64,000 nt of DNA from Falsihalocynthiibacter arcticus (GCF_000812665.2 NZ_CP014327.1:1765501-1829500); one strand, 5' to 3'; counted from the stretch's first letter, positions 26,640-36,494 are shown. Made by a program: numbers and translations. The notes: generated by a model not told the origin, from the sequence alone.

Positions 26640-28217
26640 ATGGCAGAAATCGCCTACATTCTTCTGTGCCACAAGGATCCAGAAGCTATTATTTTGCAAG
26701 CCAAGCGTCTCACCGCTGCTGGCGACTATATGGCGATTCATTTTGACGCAAGCGCCAGTCCAGCGCATTTCGCCGAAATTGGCGCAGCCCTGAAGGGCAA
26801 TCCAAATGTTGTTTTTTCAAAAAAGCGGATCAATTGTGGCTGGGGGGCGTGGAGTCTGGTGCAAGCTACGCTTTATGCCGTTGAAGCTGCCGAAAAGGCT
26901 TTCCCGCGGGCGACGCATTTTTACATGCTGTCTGGCGACTGTATGCCGATTAAATCGGCGGTTTATGCGCACCAGTTTTTAGACAATACCGATATCGATT
27001 ATATTGAAAGTTTCGACTATTTCGAAAGTGATTGGATTAAAACGGGGATGAAGGAAGAGCGGCTGATTTATCGCCACTATTTCAACGAACGCACCCAAAA
27101 ATGGCTTTTTTATCAAAGTTTTAATCTCCAGCGTAAACTGGGATTAACGCGCGACATTCCGTCCGACATTCAGGTGCAGATAGGCAGCCAGTGGTGGTGT
27201 CTACGGCGCCGGACGATTGAAGCAATTCTTAAGTTCACCAAAGAGCGTAAAGACGTCATGCGTTTTTTCCGCACCACGTGGATTCCGGATGAAACGTTTT
27301 TCCAAACGCTCGTGCGCCATCTGGTACCAGAAGTTGAAATTGAAGCGCGGACACTGACGTTTTTAATGTTTTCGGAATACGGAATGCCGGTGACGTTTTA
27401 CAATGACCACTATGATATGCTCGTGAGCCAAGACTTTCTTTTCGCTCGCAAAGTGAGTCCGGAGGCCGAAGAACTCAAACTTCGCTTGGGGAAGCTTTAT
27501 GCAAGTGGGAACGCGGATTTCCCAATTTCAAGCGAGGGTCGAAGCCTGTTTAAGTTCCTGACAGGGCGAGGGCGCAAAGGGCGCCGCTTTGCGCCAAGGT
27601 TCTGGGAGGCAGAAGCTACCATGGGGCGCAATCGCGAACTTTTGATTGTTGCCTGTAAAAAATGGCATGTCGCCAAGCGCTTGGTCGACGGCATTCGCCG
27701 CTCCTCTGATTTTCCCGTCATCGAATATCTTTTTAACGAAGAAAATACGCCGTTGCCCGATTTGGGCGGCATTCAGTCCACGATTGGCAAACGCACGCGG
27801 CATCGGCGTGCGTTGGTGCGGATGTTGTTTGACTACTATGAAACCGACAAAATGGTTATATGTCTGGACTCTAGCAATCTGGACCTCATACAAGATTTTT
27901 ACGCAGATCGCAGTAAAACGAAACTGCTGGAGATCAATTGTGACTTTTCTGGCGATTATCTGGTTGGACATGCCATTCGGGTTGGCCTTGCGGGGGAAAG
28001 CCCGTCAGAGGAAACCATCAACTCCTTGATGCCAACAATTCAACAAGATTTGGTGTATGAATCGGATGCGATTCGCGACGCGAATTTTCCCATGCACTTT
28101 CGCATCCTGCAAAAAAATTCGCCTGCGAAAAATGCGCTGCCTCTCGCAGAGTTCCTTGATGCCACACCCGAAGACGCGCTAAGACTCGCCGAAATTGACC
28201 ACTTATTCTCTGATTAA
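26640..28217 (+). CDS. GT14-like beta-1,6-N-acetylglucosaminyltransferase with C-terminal extension
   Basis: Protein of 525 residues. Residues 1-270 resemble the Core-2/I-branching (Branch, GT14) family: 'AEIAYILLCHKDPEAI', 'YMAIHFDASAS', 'GWGAWSLVQATLYAVEAAEKAF', 'HFYMLSGDCMPIKS', and 'IPDETFFQTLV' with a catalytic-type acidic residue. The C-terminal half (about 300-525) has a separate domain ('LLIVACKKWHVAKRLVDGI', 'RALVRMLFDYYETDKMVICLDSSNLD') that I associate with DUF5928-type extensions in Rhodobacteraceae. It probably builds a branched surface glycan. No transmembrane helix is seen. It is divergent from the sulfotransferase. Confidence 0.8.
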   Translation: MAEIAYILLCHKDPEAIILQAKRLTAAGDYMAIHFDASASPAHFAEIGAALKGNPNVVFSKKRINCGWGAWSLVQATLYAVEAAEKAFPRATHFYMLSGDCMPIKSAVYAHQFLDNTDIDYIESFDYFESDWIKTGMKEERLIYRHYFNERTQKWLFYQSFNLQRKLGLTRDIPSDIQVQIGSQWWCLRRRTIEAILKFTKERKDVMRFFRTTWIPDETFFQTLVRHLVPEVEIEARTLTFLMFSEYGMPVTFYNDHYDMLVSQDFLFARKVSPEAEELKLRLGKLYASGNADFPISSEGRSLFKFLTGRGRKGRRFAPRFWEAEATMGRNRELLIVACKKWHVAKRLVDGIRRSSDFPVIEYLFNEENTPLPDLGGIQSTIGKRTRHRRALVRMLFDYYETDKMVICLDSSNLDLIQDFYADRSKTKLLEINCDFSGDYLVGHAIRVGLAGESPSEETINSLMPTIQQDLVYESDAIRDANFPMHFRILQKNSPAKNALPLAEFLDATPEDALRLAEIDHLFSD

Positions 28218-28241
28218 ACGCTGTCGCAAAAGGATGCTCAT

Positions 28242-28622
28242 ATGGCCTATCTCTATGATTCCGAAAACATTTTCGCCAAAATCCTCCGAGGGGAAATTCC
28301 GAATGCTACTGTTTTGGAAACTGACCACACGTTGGCATTTCGCGATATTACACCCCAAGCCCCCGACCATGTTTTGGTAATACCTAAGGGACCGTATGTG
28401 AATTTTGATCACTTCGCAATGAATGCGAGTGATGCTGAGATTTTGGATTTTAACCGCACAATCGGCACCCTTTGCAAAATGCTCAAGGTGCAACCAGGCG
28501 AGGGTGGCAACGGGTATCGCTTGATCGCCAATTCAGGCGAAGCGGCAATCCAAGAGGTGCCGCATATGCACATGCATATCCTCGCCGGCCGTCCCCTTGG
28601 TCGCATGCTAAATCCTGCTTAA
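28242..28622 (+). CDS. HIT-family hydrolase (HINT-type)
   Basis: Nucleotide phosphoramidate hydrolase of 126 residues. 'IFAKILRGEIPNATVLETDHTLAFRDITPQAPDHVLVIPK' and the histidine triad 'EVPHMHMHILAGRPLG' are classic HINT features. It cleaves AMP-lysine and related adducts. AAAAGGA precedes the ATG. It follows the glycosyltransferase by 24 bases. Confidence 0.94.
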   Translation: MAYLYDSENIFAKILRGEIPNATVLETDHTLAFRDITPQAPDHVLVIPKGPYVNFDHFAMNASDAEILDFNRTIGTLCKMLKVQPGEGGNGYRLIANSGEAAIQEVPHMHMHILAGRPLGRMLNPA

Positions 28623-28630
28623 AGTTACAG

Positions 28631-29566
28631 TTATTTTGCCGTTAAGGCCAAAAACACGTCCTCAAGATCAGGCTCTTCGGTGCGGACATCGCGAATGGTG
28701 ATGTTTGCGTCGCGGAGCGAGTCGAGGATTTCACTCGCTGAAGTGGTGGTGCTTTTGTAACTGATCGCGAGCGAGCCGTCGGCACGGCGTGTTAGCGCCG
28801 TGTCTTTGGGAGGCGTGTATTCTGTGGCTGGGCGATCTGGTACAATGACCAGTGTTTTGGTATCCAAACGGCCCACCATAGTTTTTGTATCTTCGCGGAC
28901 GATTAACTCGCCATGGTTAATAATGCCGATCTCGTCGCACATTTCCTCAGCTTCTTCGAGGTAGTGGGTCGTCAAGATGATCGTCATTCCTTGCTGGTTC
29001 AACTTGCGCACATTGTCCCATAACATCTGGCGGATTTCGATATCCACGCCAGCGGTCGGCTCGTCCAAAACCAAAATATCGGGATGATGTACGAGGGCTT
29101 TGCCCAGCAAAAGACGCCGCTTCATACCGCCCGAAAGCGACCGCGCATAGGCGTCTGCCTTGTCAGTAAGGCCAATCATTTCAAGGATTTCGTCGCTTTT
29201 GCGTTTGGATTTCGGAACACCATATAATCCAGCCTGTACCTCAAGGGCTTCGCGCGGCGAAAAAAACGGGTCCATGTTGAGTTCTTGCGGCATCACCCCA
29301 ATAGAGGCGCGGGATTGACGGGGGTTGATGTCCTGATCAAACCCCCAAATTTTGACGTTCCCTGCGGATTTCACCACAAGCCCCGCTAGAATATTAATAA
29401 GCGTTGATTTTCCCGCACCATTTGGCCCCAACAGTCCAAAAATACTGCCTTTGGGGATCGCGAGATCAATCCCTTTCAAGGCGACTTTGGGCGCTTGATT
29501 GCGCTGCGCAGCATAGGTCTTTTTCAGGCCAGTAATTTCTAAAGCGTTCTCAACCATTTCCATCAT
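28631..29566 (-). CDS. ABC transporter ATP-binding protein (CcmA/ABC-2 export type)
   Basis: ATPase of 311 residues. Walker A is [12 protein letters not shown], the signature is [17 protein letters not shown], and Walker B is [12 protein letters not shown], followed by '[24 protein letters not shown]'. The C-terminal extension of about 80 residues is common in ABC-2-type exporters. No permease gene is adjacent in this window, so the partner and substrate are unknown. Starts at 29566, 29563 or 29557 are all possible. Confidence 0.9.
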   Translation of the reverse strand: MMEMVENALEITGLKKTYAAQRNQAPKVALKGIDLAIPKGSIFGLLGPNGAGKSTLINILAGLVVKSAGNVKIWGFDQDINPRQSRASIGVMPQELNMDPFFSPREALEVQAGLYGVPKSKRKSDEILEMIGLTDKADAYARSLSGGMKRRLLLGKALVHHPDILVLDEPTAGVDIEIRQMLWDNVRKLNQQGMTIILTTHYLEEAEEMCDEIGIINHGELIVREDTKTMVGRLDTKTLVIVPDRPATEYTPPKDTALTRRADGSLAISYKSTTTSASEILDSLRDANITIRDVRTEEPDLEDVFLALTAK

Positions 29567-29664
29567 CCCGCATCGGTTTTCGATCTTGCCCCGAGGGTGT
29601 GGATCGCTATCATGCAGCAGACTTAAGCCCGAAGACCGTCTTCGACAAGCTAAACGGAGCCATC

Positions 29665-29844
29665 ATGACCATAGAAGCCCCTGAATTCGTTATTGTAGAG
29701 CAAAGCCGTGTGGCCTGTGATGGAGGCGAAGGCGCGCTGGGACACCCCCGCGTATGGCTTTTTATCCCCGAAGAAACAGGGTTTGTTGAGTGTGGCTATT
29801 GCGACAAAAAGATCATCCTCAAGGGCGGCTCGGCCGACACCTAA
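29665..29844 (+). CDS. Small CHCC-type zinc finger protein
   Basis: Protein of 59 residues ([21 protein letters not shown]). It has the Cys-X8-His-X14-Cys-X2-Cys pattern of the zf-CHCC family ('[17 protein letters not shown]' and '[13 protein letters not shown]'), related to the C terminus of NDUFS6, an accessory subunit of mitochondrial complex I. In alphaproteobacteria the role is probably linked to complex I assembly. GGAG lies seven bases before the ATG. Upstream reading is not conserved-looking. Confidence 0.85.
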   Translation: MTIEAPEFVIVEQSRVACDGGEGALGHPRVWLFIPEETGFVECGYCDKKIILKGGSADT

Positions 29845-29962
29845 ATTCTTTGCTGGTAGATTAAAATTCCTTCGGGAAGCCCCAAATTGCGCAGCATTTG
29901 GGTGGTGAAGACCTGAGTGATATGCGAAGGTTGTCGCACATAAAAATCGAAAAGGGCGCGCT

Positions 29963-32764
29963 ATGGAAACCTCATTTGGCAAAGGCTGTCATCTACATTT
30001 GATCGATGGCTCGGCGTTCATTTTCCGCGCGTATCATGCGTTGCCTCCGCTAACGCGCAAGTCTGACGGATTGCCCATCGGGGCCGTCGCCGGATTTTGC
30101 AACATGTTGTATAAGCAAGTTGAGGACAACAAAGGATCAGACGCGCCGACGCATGTTGCCGTCATTTTTGATCACTCTGGAAAAACTTTTCGCAATGATC
30201 TCTATGATTTATACAAAGCCAACCGCCCTCCGGCGCCCGAAGATCTCCGCCCGCAGTTTCCTCTAACCCGCGATGCAACCCGCGCGTTTAACATTGCCTG
30301 TATCGAGGTTGAGGGCTTTGAAGCGGACGATATAATCGCGACCCTTGCCCGCCAAGCGGATGAGGCAGGGGGGCGCTGCACGATTATTTCGAGCGACAAA
30401 GACATGATGCAACTCGTCGGTGGCGGGGTCGAAATGCTCGACGTCATGAAAGGCAAGCGCATCGATCGTGAAGGTGTTTTCGATAAATTCGGCGTTGGTC
30501 CCGAGCGCGTTGTCGATGTTCAGGCTTTGGCGGGAGATAGCGTTGATAACGTGCCCGGCGCGCCCGGAATTGGCCTCAAAACGGCGGCGCTTTTGATCAA
30601 CGAATATGGCGATCTGGAAAGTCTTTTGGCGCGGGCTGGTGAAATCAAACAACCCAAGCGCCGCGAAAGTCTTCTCAACAACGAAGCACTCATCCGCGTT
30701 TCGCGCTCCCTTGTGAAGCTCGACACGCATATGGATTTGGACTTCACGCTCGAAAGCCTTGAGATTCGCGAGCCTGAAGCCGAAGCACTATTGGCTTTCC
30801 TCAATGAGATGGAATTCCGTACACTCACGAAACGGGTGGCCGATAAAATGGGTGTCGCGGCCCCAATCGTTGTGGAGACCAGCGGGGCTAGTGCGCCGAC
30901 GGCCTTACCGACCGTGGCGATTGATTCCGAAAAATATGAATGTGTGCGCGACGCCGCTGGGTTGCAAAAACGGATCGACGCGGCGTATCGGCGGGGCTGG
31001 GTTGCGGTGGATACCGAGACCACGGGAATCAATGAAATGGTCGTTGAACTGGTCGGAATCTCACTATGTATTGAGGCAGGGGAGGCCTGTTACATCCCGC
31101 TCGCGCATCGCGCGGATGCGGGCGAAGATCTCTTTGCAACCAACACGTTGGCCGATGGGCAAATGGAGCTTCAGGCAGCGCTTGATATGCTCAAACCGAT
31201 GCTCGAAGACCCGTCGATTCTAAAAATCGGCCAAAACATGAAATACGATGTCAAGATTTTCAAACGCTATGGCGTTTCGGTCGCGCCGATTGATGATACG
31301 ATGTTGATGTCCTATGCGATGAACGCGGGCTTGCATAATCACGGCATGGATACACTGAGCGAACGCTATCTTGATCACACGCCGATTCCGATTAAATCTT
31401 TGCTTGGAAGCGGAAAATCCGCGATTACATTCGATCAGGTCCCCGTAGACGAGGCTGTGAAATACGCCGCCGAGGATGCTGATATTACTCTGCGTTTGTG
31501 GCAGATATTCAAGCCACAGTTGCACCAGAAACAGGTGACAACGGTTTACGAAACGCTTGAACGTCCGCTCGTTCCTGTGCTGGCAGAAATGGAAATGTAC
31601 GGGATCAAAGTTGATAGGGATACCCTGTCGCGGATGTCCAACGCCTTTGCCCAGAAAATGGCGGGCCTAGAGGCCGAAATTCACGAGATTGCAGGCCAAA
31701 GTTTCAACGTCGGCTCCCCCAAACAGCTTGGGGAAATCCTGTTCGACAAGATGGCCCTTGAGGGTGGGAAAAAGGGCAAAACCGGCGCCTATGCGACGGG
31801 CGCGGATATCCTTGAGGACCTCGCGGCCGAAGGACATGATTTACCCGCCCGCGTTTTGGATTGGCGGCAGTTGAGCAAGCTGAAATCCACCTATACGGAC
31901 GCCCTTCAGTCCCATATCAATCCCGAAACGGGGCGTGTGCACACGTCCTATTCCATCGCCGGTGCCATCACGGGGCGCTTGGCATCGACCGATCCAAACC
32001 TGCAAAATATTCCCGTCCGAAGCGAGGAAGGGCGGCGCATTCGCGAGGCCTTTATTGCCGAAGAAGGCAAAACCCTCGTGAGCCTTGATTACAGCCAAAT
32101 TGAGTTGCGCATTTTGGCGCACGTGGCCAATATCGAGAGCCTGAAACAGGCGTTCCGCGACGGGCACGACATTCACGCGATGACCGCTAGCGAAATGTTT
32201 GACGTACCGCTTGATGAAATGACGCCCGAAATTCGCCGCCAAGCTAAAGGCATCAACTTTGGGGTGATTTACGGAATTTCAGGCTTCGGACTTGCAAGAA
32301 ATCTGCGGATACCGCGCAAAGAAGCGCAGGGCTTTATCGACCGTTATTTTGAGCGCTTTCCCGGAATTCGGGCCTATATGGACGATACCGTGCAATTCGC
32401 GCGCGATCATGGCTATGTCGCGACCCTCTTTGGCCGTAAAATCAACACGCCTGAAATCAACGCCAAAGGGCCACAGGCGGGGTTTGCCAAACGCGCCGCG
32501 ATCAACGCGCCCATTCAAGGGACGGCTGCGGATATTATTCGTCGGGCGATGATCCGGATGCCGGCGGCGATCAAGGACCTGCCCGCCAAAATGCTCCTTC
32601 AGGTGCATGACGAATTGATCTTCGAGGTCGACGATAGTGCTGTTGACGAAACGATCGAAGTTGTCCGGAACGTCATGGAAAACGCGGCAATGCCAGTTGT
32701 AAAACTGGATGTGCCATTGACAGTGGATGCGGGGCGCGGCGCGAATTGGGCACGGGCGCACTAA
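29963..32764 (+). CDS. polA: DNA polymerase I
   Basis: Repair and Okazaki-fragment polymerase of 933 residues. Residues 1-300 are the 5'-3' exonuclease ('HLIDGSAFIFRAYHALPPL', 'IISSDKDMMQLV', 'PGAPGIGLKTA'). Residues 330-520 are a proofreading domain that looks active, with 'VAVDTETTG' carrying the exo I Asp/Glu (about 350/352). Residues 540-933 are the polymerase ('SLDYSQIELRILAH', 'RRQAKGINFGVIYG', 'LLQVHDELIFEV'). AAAAGGG precedes the ATG. The last bases overlap the end of the convergent YafY-type gene. Confidence 0.97.
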   Translation: METSFGKGCHLHLIDGSAFIFRAYHALPPLTRKSDGLPIGAVAGFCNMLYKQVEDNKGSDAPTHVAVIFDHSGKTFRNDLYDLYKANRPPAPEDLRPQFPLTRDATRAFNIACIEVEGFEADDIIATLARQADEAGGRCTIISSDKDMMQLVGGGVEMLDVMKGKRIDREGVFDKFGVGPERVVDVQALAGDSVDNVPGAPGIGLKTAALLINEYGDLESLLARAGEIKQPKRRESLLNNEALIRVSRSLVKLDTHMDLDFTLESLEIREPEAEALLAFLNEMEFRTLTKRVADKMGVAAPIVVETSGASAPTALPTVAIDSEKYECVRDAAGLQKRIDAAYRRGWVAVDTETTGINEMVVELVGISLCIEAGEACYIPLAHRADAGEDLFATNTLADGQMELQAALDMLKPMLEDPSILKIGQNMKYDVKIFKRYGVSVAPIDDTMLMSYAMNAGLHNHGMDTLSERYLDHTPIPIKSLLGSGKSAITFDQVPVDEAVKYAAEDADITLRLWQIFKPQLHQKQVTTVYETLERPLVPVLAEMEMYGIKVDRDTLSRMSNAFAQKMAGLEAEIHEIAGQSFNVGSPKQLGEILFDKMALEGGKKGKTGAYATGADILEDLAAEGHDLPARVLDWRQLSKLKSTYTDALQSHINPETGRVHTSYSIAGAITGRLASTDPNLQNIPVRSEEGRRIREAFIAEEGKTLVSLDYSQIELRILAHVANIESLKQAFRDGHDIHAMTASEMFDVPLDEMTPEIRRQAKGINFGVIYGISGFGLARNLRIPRKEAQGFIDRYFERFPGIRAYMDDTVQFARDHGYVATLFGRKINTPEINAKGPQAGFAKRAAINAPIQGTAADIIRRAMIRMPAAIKDLPAKMLLQVHDELIFEVDDSAVDETIEVVRNVMENAAMPVVKLDVPLTVDAGRGANWARAH

Positions 32765-33450
32765 AGGATCGGGCGATGATTTTCGATGGCGTAAAAATCC
32801 ACGAGTCGCTTGCCCACGCTATGTTCAAACGGGCCTGTCTCGGTGAGGAATTGCATACGATCAAGGCGGAACATACGGAAATCACTGCGTAATTCACACC
32901 ATCCGACCAAGGTCCAAACCTTGCCCCAAAACCAAAGTCCAAGCGGGCGGACGTGGCGTTCGCTTTTGGTGCCGTCGCCCTTTTCGTAGTGAATGAGCAG
33001 CATTTGTTGGCGATCCACGGCGGATTCAATTTGGTCGATGACTTTGCGTTCTGCATCGGAAAACCAAAATGGGTTGGGCGCGAAAATCTGAACTTTTGCG
33101 GCATCTTTTCGGGCTTCCTCAGGGAGAACGGCTTCGATTTTCACAAGGGCTTCTTGGGCGGCAAGAGCCATATCTGACCCACCCCAAGCGCGTAACATGC
33201 GCGCGCCCGCAACCAGTGCGGTGATTTCCTTGCGGTTGAACATCAGCGGTGGCAGATCATAGCCTTCCCGCATCAAATACCCAACGCCAGCCTCGCCATC
33301 AATCGGAACCCCCGAGCCGATCAAATCCGCGATGTCGCGATAGATCGTCCGTTCGCTGACTTCCAGCCGATCCGCCAAAATGCGGGCCGTAAGGAGCCGA
33401 CCGCCGCGCAGATATTGCACGATCTGAAAGAGGCGGTCGGCTCTCCGCAA
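32761..33450 (-). CDS. YafY-type transcriptional regulator (HTH_11 + WYL)
   Basis: DeoR-like regulator of 229 residues. The N-terminal helix-turn-helix is 'LTARILADRLEVSERTIYRDIADLIGSGVPIDGEAGVGYLM', and the WYL-type domain contains 'LLIHYEKGDGTKSERHVRPLGLWFWGKVWTLVGWC'. The start codon is TTG at 33450, immediately after the VOC stop (TAATTG), so translation is coupled. A perfect CTCCTGACA palindrome upstream of the VOC gene is the likely operator for autoregulation. Confidence 0.88.
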   Translation of the reverse strand: MRRADRLFQIVQYLRGGRLLTARILADRLEVSERTIYRDIADLIGSGVPIDGEAGVGYLMREGYDLPPLMFNRKEITALVAGARMLRAWGGSDMALAAQEALVKIEAVLPEEARKDAAKVQIFAPNPFWFSDAERKVIDQIESAVDRQQMLLIHYEKGDGTKSERHVRPLGLWFWGKVWTLVGWCELRSDFRMFRLDRMQFLTETGPFEHSVGKRLVDFYAIENHRPIL

Positions 33451-33828
33451 TTAGGTCGCCACTTCAAAGAGGCCGATGGAATTTCCATCTGGGTCCGCAA
33501 TATATTGGAAGCGCCCCGAAGGGATGGTCACAGGCTCGCGCACCACGGTCGCGCCCGCGTCTTTGGCCCGTGTGATCGCGGCTTCAAGGTTGCCGTAGAT
33601 TGCTAAATGTACTGTTGGTCCGGTGCCTGCGGGCGCGGGAGTGCCTGCATAAATATGGCCCGCAATGGCGGCTTGGTCTTGCATAGGAAAGAAGATGATT
33701 TCCCCGCCACCGAATTCTTCGATTTTCAGCGGAGTGTCGAGGACAGCACTGTAAAATTTGCGCCCCGCTTCAAGGTCGGTAACGGGAATTTCGGCCCAGA
33801 CGACCGAGTGTTTAGGAGAATTAGACAT
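33451..33828 (-). CDS. VOC-family (glyoxalase/bleomycin resistance-like) protein
   Basis: Vicinal-oxygen-chelate fold protein of 125 residues. 'VVWAEIPVTDLEAGRKFYSAVLDTPL' and the C-terminal 'FQYIADPDGNSIGLFEV' are family signatures. The reaction is unknown. AAAGGAA precedes the ATG. It is the first gene of a two-gene operon with the YafY-type regulator, a pairing seen in many bacteria. Confidence 0.9.
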   Translation of the reverse strand: MSNSPKHSVVWAEIPVTDLEAGRKFYSAVLDTPLKIEEFGGGEIIFFPMQDQAAIAGHIYAGTPAPAGTGPTVHLAIYGNLEAAITRAKDAGATVVREPVTIPSGRFQYIADPDGNSIGLFEVAT

Positions 33829-33876
33829 GAATATGTTCCTTTGAGAAAGTGTTCGTAGGACCCTTTTTACATACCC

Positions 33877-33900
33877 CTCCTGACAGCATTATGTCAGGAG
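33877..33900. promoter_or_regulatory. Perfect palindromic operator upstream of the VOC-YafY operon
   Basis: CTCCTGACA-N6-TGTCAGGAG, nine-base perfect arms, 49 bases upstream of the VOC ATG. Symmetry, size and location fit a dimeric YafY-type repressor site. No U-tract follows on either strand, so it is not a typical terminator. Confidence 0.6.
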
Positions 33901-33913
33901 CCTTGCGCGATAT

Positions 33914-34552
33914 TCAAACTAATTTGCTTTGGGCAAGGATTGGGAAGAACACCCCTCCCGACCAAATGCCGAAAAACGGCTTGCCTTCAATGTCTTGTGT
34001 GTCGCCAATATCGACGAGTCGGTAAAAACTTTTTCTATCGATCAGGGCTTCAAGATTGGCGCGCACCAAAACATAAGGCGCGGGTTCGCCGCTGTCAGGA
34101 TCAATGGTGACGCGAATCGGATGATCGGGCCCTGCGGTCACGTCGTCACCAACATGGGTTGTGAACGTGAGGGATTGCTCTTCGCCCGTTCCCTCGGCGT
34201 TGAAATCGATGGCCACAAAAGGCGCGTCGTCGACTTTGATGCCGACTTTTTCAACGGGCGTCACAAGGAAATAATCCTCACCGTCCTTGCGCAAGATGGA
34301 GGAGAAAAGCTTGACCAAACCCTTACGCCCGATGGGGGAGCCGAGATAAAACCAAGTCCCATCGCGCGCGATCCGCATATCTAGGTCACCACAGAACGGC
34401 GGGTTCCACAAATGAACGGGCGCTGGCCCCCTTTTGGTGGCCTGTTTTGCCGCGCTGATGATGCTTGTTGGCAGCTCAGATTTTTCTGGGCTAGAATCCG
34501 CTGGATTTGACGGCATTTTCACGATCTTTTCATCTGAATTCGCTTTTGTCAT
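33914..34552 (-). CDS. DUF1285-family protein
   Basis: Protein of 212 residues with no signal peptide. '[43 protein letters not shown]' followed by '[23 protein letters not shown]' is the DUF1285 pattern. The function is unknown. The N-terminal 45 residues are polar and low-complexity. GAGG precedes the ATG. It is divergent from the moxR gene, 59 bases apart. Confidence 0.85.
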   Translation of the reverse strand: MTKANSDEKIVKMPSNPADSSPEKSELPTSIISAAKQATKRGPAPVHLWNPPFCGDLDMRIARDGTWFYLGSPIGRKGLVKLFSSILRKDGEDYFLVTPVEKVGIKVDDAPFVAIDFNAEGTGEEQSLTFTTHVGDDVTAGPDHPIRVTIDPDSGEPAPYVLVRANLEALIDRKSFYRLVDIGDTQDIEGKPFFGIWSGGVFFPILAQSKLV

Positions 34553-34611
34553 TTGTACCTCGCAGGATTAACGACTTTAATGCAGCTTATATTTGAAAAC
34601 GGAGGTAATCC

Positions 34612-35619
34612 ATGCCCGAAACGGAAAATCTGGTCGCAGAGATCGAACTCTTGAGCGAAAAACTGGCCGCGGCCAAGGCCAGTCTAACCCAGAAGTTCAT
34701 CGGGCAGGAAGGTGTTGTCGACCTCGCGTTGTCTGCCCTCTTGTGCGGCGGGCATGCGTTGCTCGTTGGTTTGCCAGGCCTGGGAAAAACCCGATTGGTG
34801 GACACGTTATCGACGGTTATGGGCCTTTCGGGGAACCGGATTCAGTTTACGCCGGATTTGATGCCTGCGGATATTTTGGGGTCTGAGATTTTAGATACGG
34901 ACACGGACGGGAAGCGGGCGTTTAAGTTTGTTCCCGGTCCAATTTTTTGCCAGCTTTTGATGGCCGACGAGATCAACCGCGCCAGTCCACGCACGCAATC
35001 CGCATTGCTTCAGGCCATGCAGGAACATGTTGTCACCATCGCGGGCGAGGAGCGCAGCCTTGGCGAGCCGTTCCATGTTTTGGCTACTCAGAACCCGATT
35101 GAGCAGGAAGGAACATATCCGCTTCCAGAGGCGCAGCTCGACCGGTTTTTGGTGCAAATCAACGTGAGTTATCCCGACCGTGCCACGGAACGAGCGATCG
35201 TTTTGGCGACAACCGGCACGCAGGATGCACGGGTGCATGAGGTCTTTACTGCTGCCGAATTGCTCGCCGCTCAACAGGTGCTTCGGCGCATGCCTGTCGG
35301 CGAACAGGTCGTGGATATGATCCTTGATTTGGTGCGTACCTGTCGTCCAGAGGACGAAACCTCCCCAGACTTTATCCGCGAAACCGTGGCGTGGGGGCCA
35401 GGTCCGCGTGCGGCGCAAGCGCTCATGATGACCGTTCGTGCAAAAGCCCTTTTGGCGGGGCGGCTTGCGCCCAATATCGATGATGTGATGCAATTGGCGG
35501 AACCCGTATTGTCGCATCGCATGGCGTTAAGCTTTGCGGCGCGCGCACAGGGCGAAACGCTTCCCGACATTATTGCCAAAGCTTGCGCAGAAGTTACGCG
35601 CGTTAAGGCGGCTGCATGA
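34612..35619 (+). CDS. MoxR-family AAA+ ATPase
   Basis: AAA+ chaperone-type ATPase of 335 residues. Walker A is LVGLPGLGKTRLVD, Walker B is LLMADEINRASPRTQSALLQAMQE, and the sensor is 'VLATQNPIEQEGTYPLPEAQLDRFL', the standard MoxR wording. It works with VWA/DUF58 proteins in envelope stress or maturation systems (Bat/aerotolerance type). GGAGG precedes the ATG. It is the first gene of a four-gene operon and overlaps the DUF58 gene by four bases. Confidence 0.94.
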   Translation: MPETENLVAEIELLSEKLAAAKASLTQKFIGQEGVVDLALSALLCGGHALLVGLPGLGKTRLVDTLSTVMGLSGNRIQFTPDLMPADILGSEILDTDTDGKRAFKFVPGPIFCQLLMADEINRASPRTQSALLQAMQEHVVTIAGEERSLGEPFHVLATQNPIEQEGTYPLPEAQLDRFLVQINVSYPDRATERAIVLATTGTQDARVHEVFTAAELLAAQQVLRRMPVGEQVVDMILDLVRTCRPEDETSPDFIRETVAWGPGPRAAQALMMTVRAKALLAGRLAPNIDDVMQLAEPVLSHRMALSFAARAQGETLPDIIAKACAEVTRVKAAA

Positions 35620-36494
35620 TTTCTACGTCCGCTCCCATACGCGAACGGGCCGAAGGACTTGCCTCAGCGCTTCCTGGATTGCTAGCGGCTGCCAATCAAT
35701 TGGCGGCATCAGTGCAAACAGGCGAACACGGGCGGCGGCGTAGTGGGGTGGGTGACGAATTTTGGCAATACCGCCAAGCGGTTGCAGGGGATTCCCTGCG
35801 GGATATTGATTGGCGTCGCTCGGCACGTTCGGATGTACATTTCATCCGACAAAAGGAATGGCAGGCGATGCAAACGGTCACATTATGGGCCGATACGTCG
35901 CAAAGCATGCGGTTTTCGTCCTCACCACAACACGCGACCAAAGCCTTTCGCGCGCAGCTCCTTACGCTCGCAATTGCGGTTCTTTTGCACCGAGGCGGAG
36001 AGAAAACTGCCCTACTTGGCGACCCAACCCCCGCTACCGCAAGTCGCGGTGGCCTTACGCATTTGGCGCAGGAACTTGAGAAAATGGCGGACGACGTCGA
36101 ATTCGGCGCTCCCATGCGAAGCACTCTGCCAAAGAACACGCAAGTCGTGCTGATTTCAGATTTTCTTGGCGACACGAAAGCCCTTCGGGAGCTGTTGAAT
36201 TCGGCGCAAGGGCAAGGCGTGCGCGGTGCGATTGTGCAGGTTCTTGATCCGCAGGAAATCGCGTTCCCGTTTGAAGGGCGCAATGTTTTTGAAAGTCCGA
36301 CGGGCGCGATTCGACATGAAACTCTGAAAGCGCGGGGGCTTAAGGCGCGCTACCATGATCGGCTCGCTGAGCGGCAGGCGGTGTTGCGAGATTTGGCGCG
36401 AAGCTCGGGGTGGCAATTCACCGTTCATCAAAGCGATAGCGCGCCGCTTCCCGCCCTGTTGTGGCTCTATTCTGCGCTAAGTGTGGGGCGTTGA
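35616..36494 (+). CDS. DUF58-domain protein
   Basis: VWA-related protein of 292 residues without obvious membrane segments. The DUF58 core 'DEFWQYRQAVAGDSLRDIDWRRSARSDVHFIRQKEWQA' is clear, followed by a VWA-like 'VTLWADTSQSMRF'. It is the usual partner of MoxR ATPases. Its start overlaps moxR (ATGA) and its stop overlaps the next gene (TGATG). Confidence 0.92.
   Translation: MISTSAPIRERAEGLASALPGLLAAANQLAASVQTGEHGRRRSGVGDEFWQYRQAVAGDSLRDIDWRRSARSDVHFIRQKEWQAMQTVTLWADTSQSMRFSSSPQHATKAFRAQLLTLAIAVLLHRGGEKTALLGDPTPATASRGGLTHLAQELEKMADDVEFGAPMRSTLPKNTQVVLISDFLGDTKALRELLNSAQGQGVRGAIVQVLDPQEIAFPFEGRNVFESPTGAIRHETLKARGLKARYHDRLAERQAVLRDLARSSGWQFTVHQSDSAPLPALLWLYSALSVGR

Noticed and set aside
29630-29644. 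CGAAGAC-C-GTCTTCG palindrome before the zinc finger gene
   Set aside because: The spacer is one base, there is no adjacent regulator, and the position relative to any promoter is unclear.
29881-29902. CCCAAAT-N8-ATTTGGG inverted repeat before polA
   Set aside because: It has no U-tract, lies 60 bases upstream of polA and has no partner regulator. It may be chance or a weak terminator.
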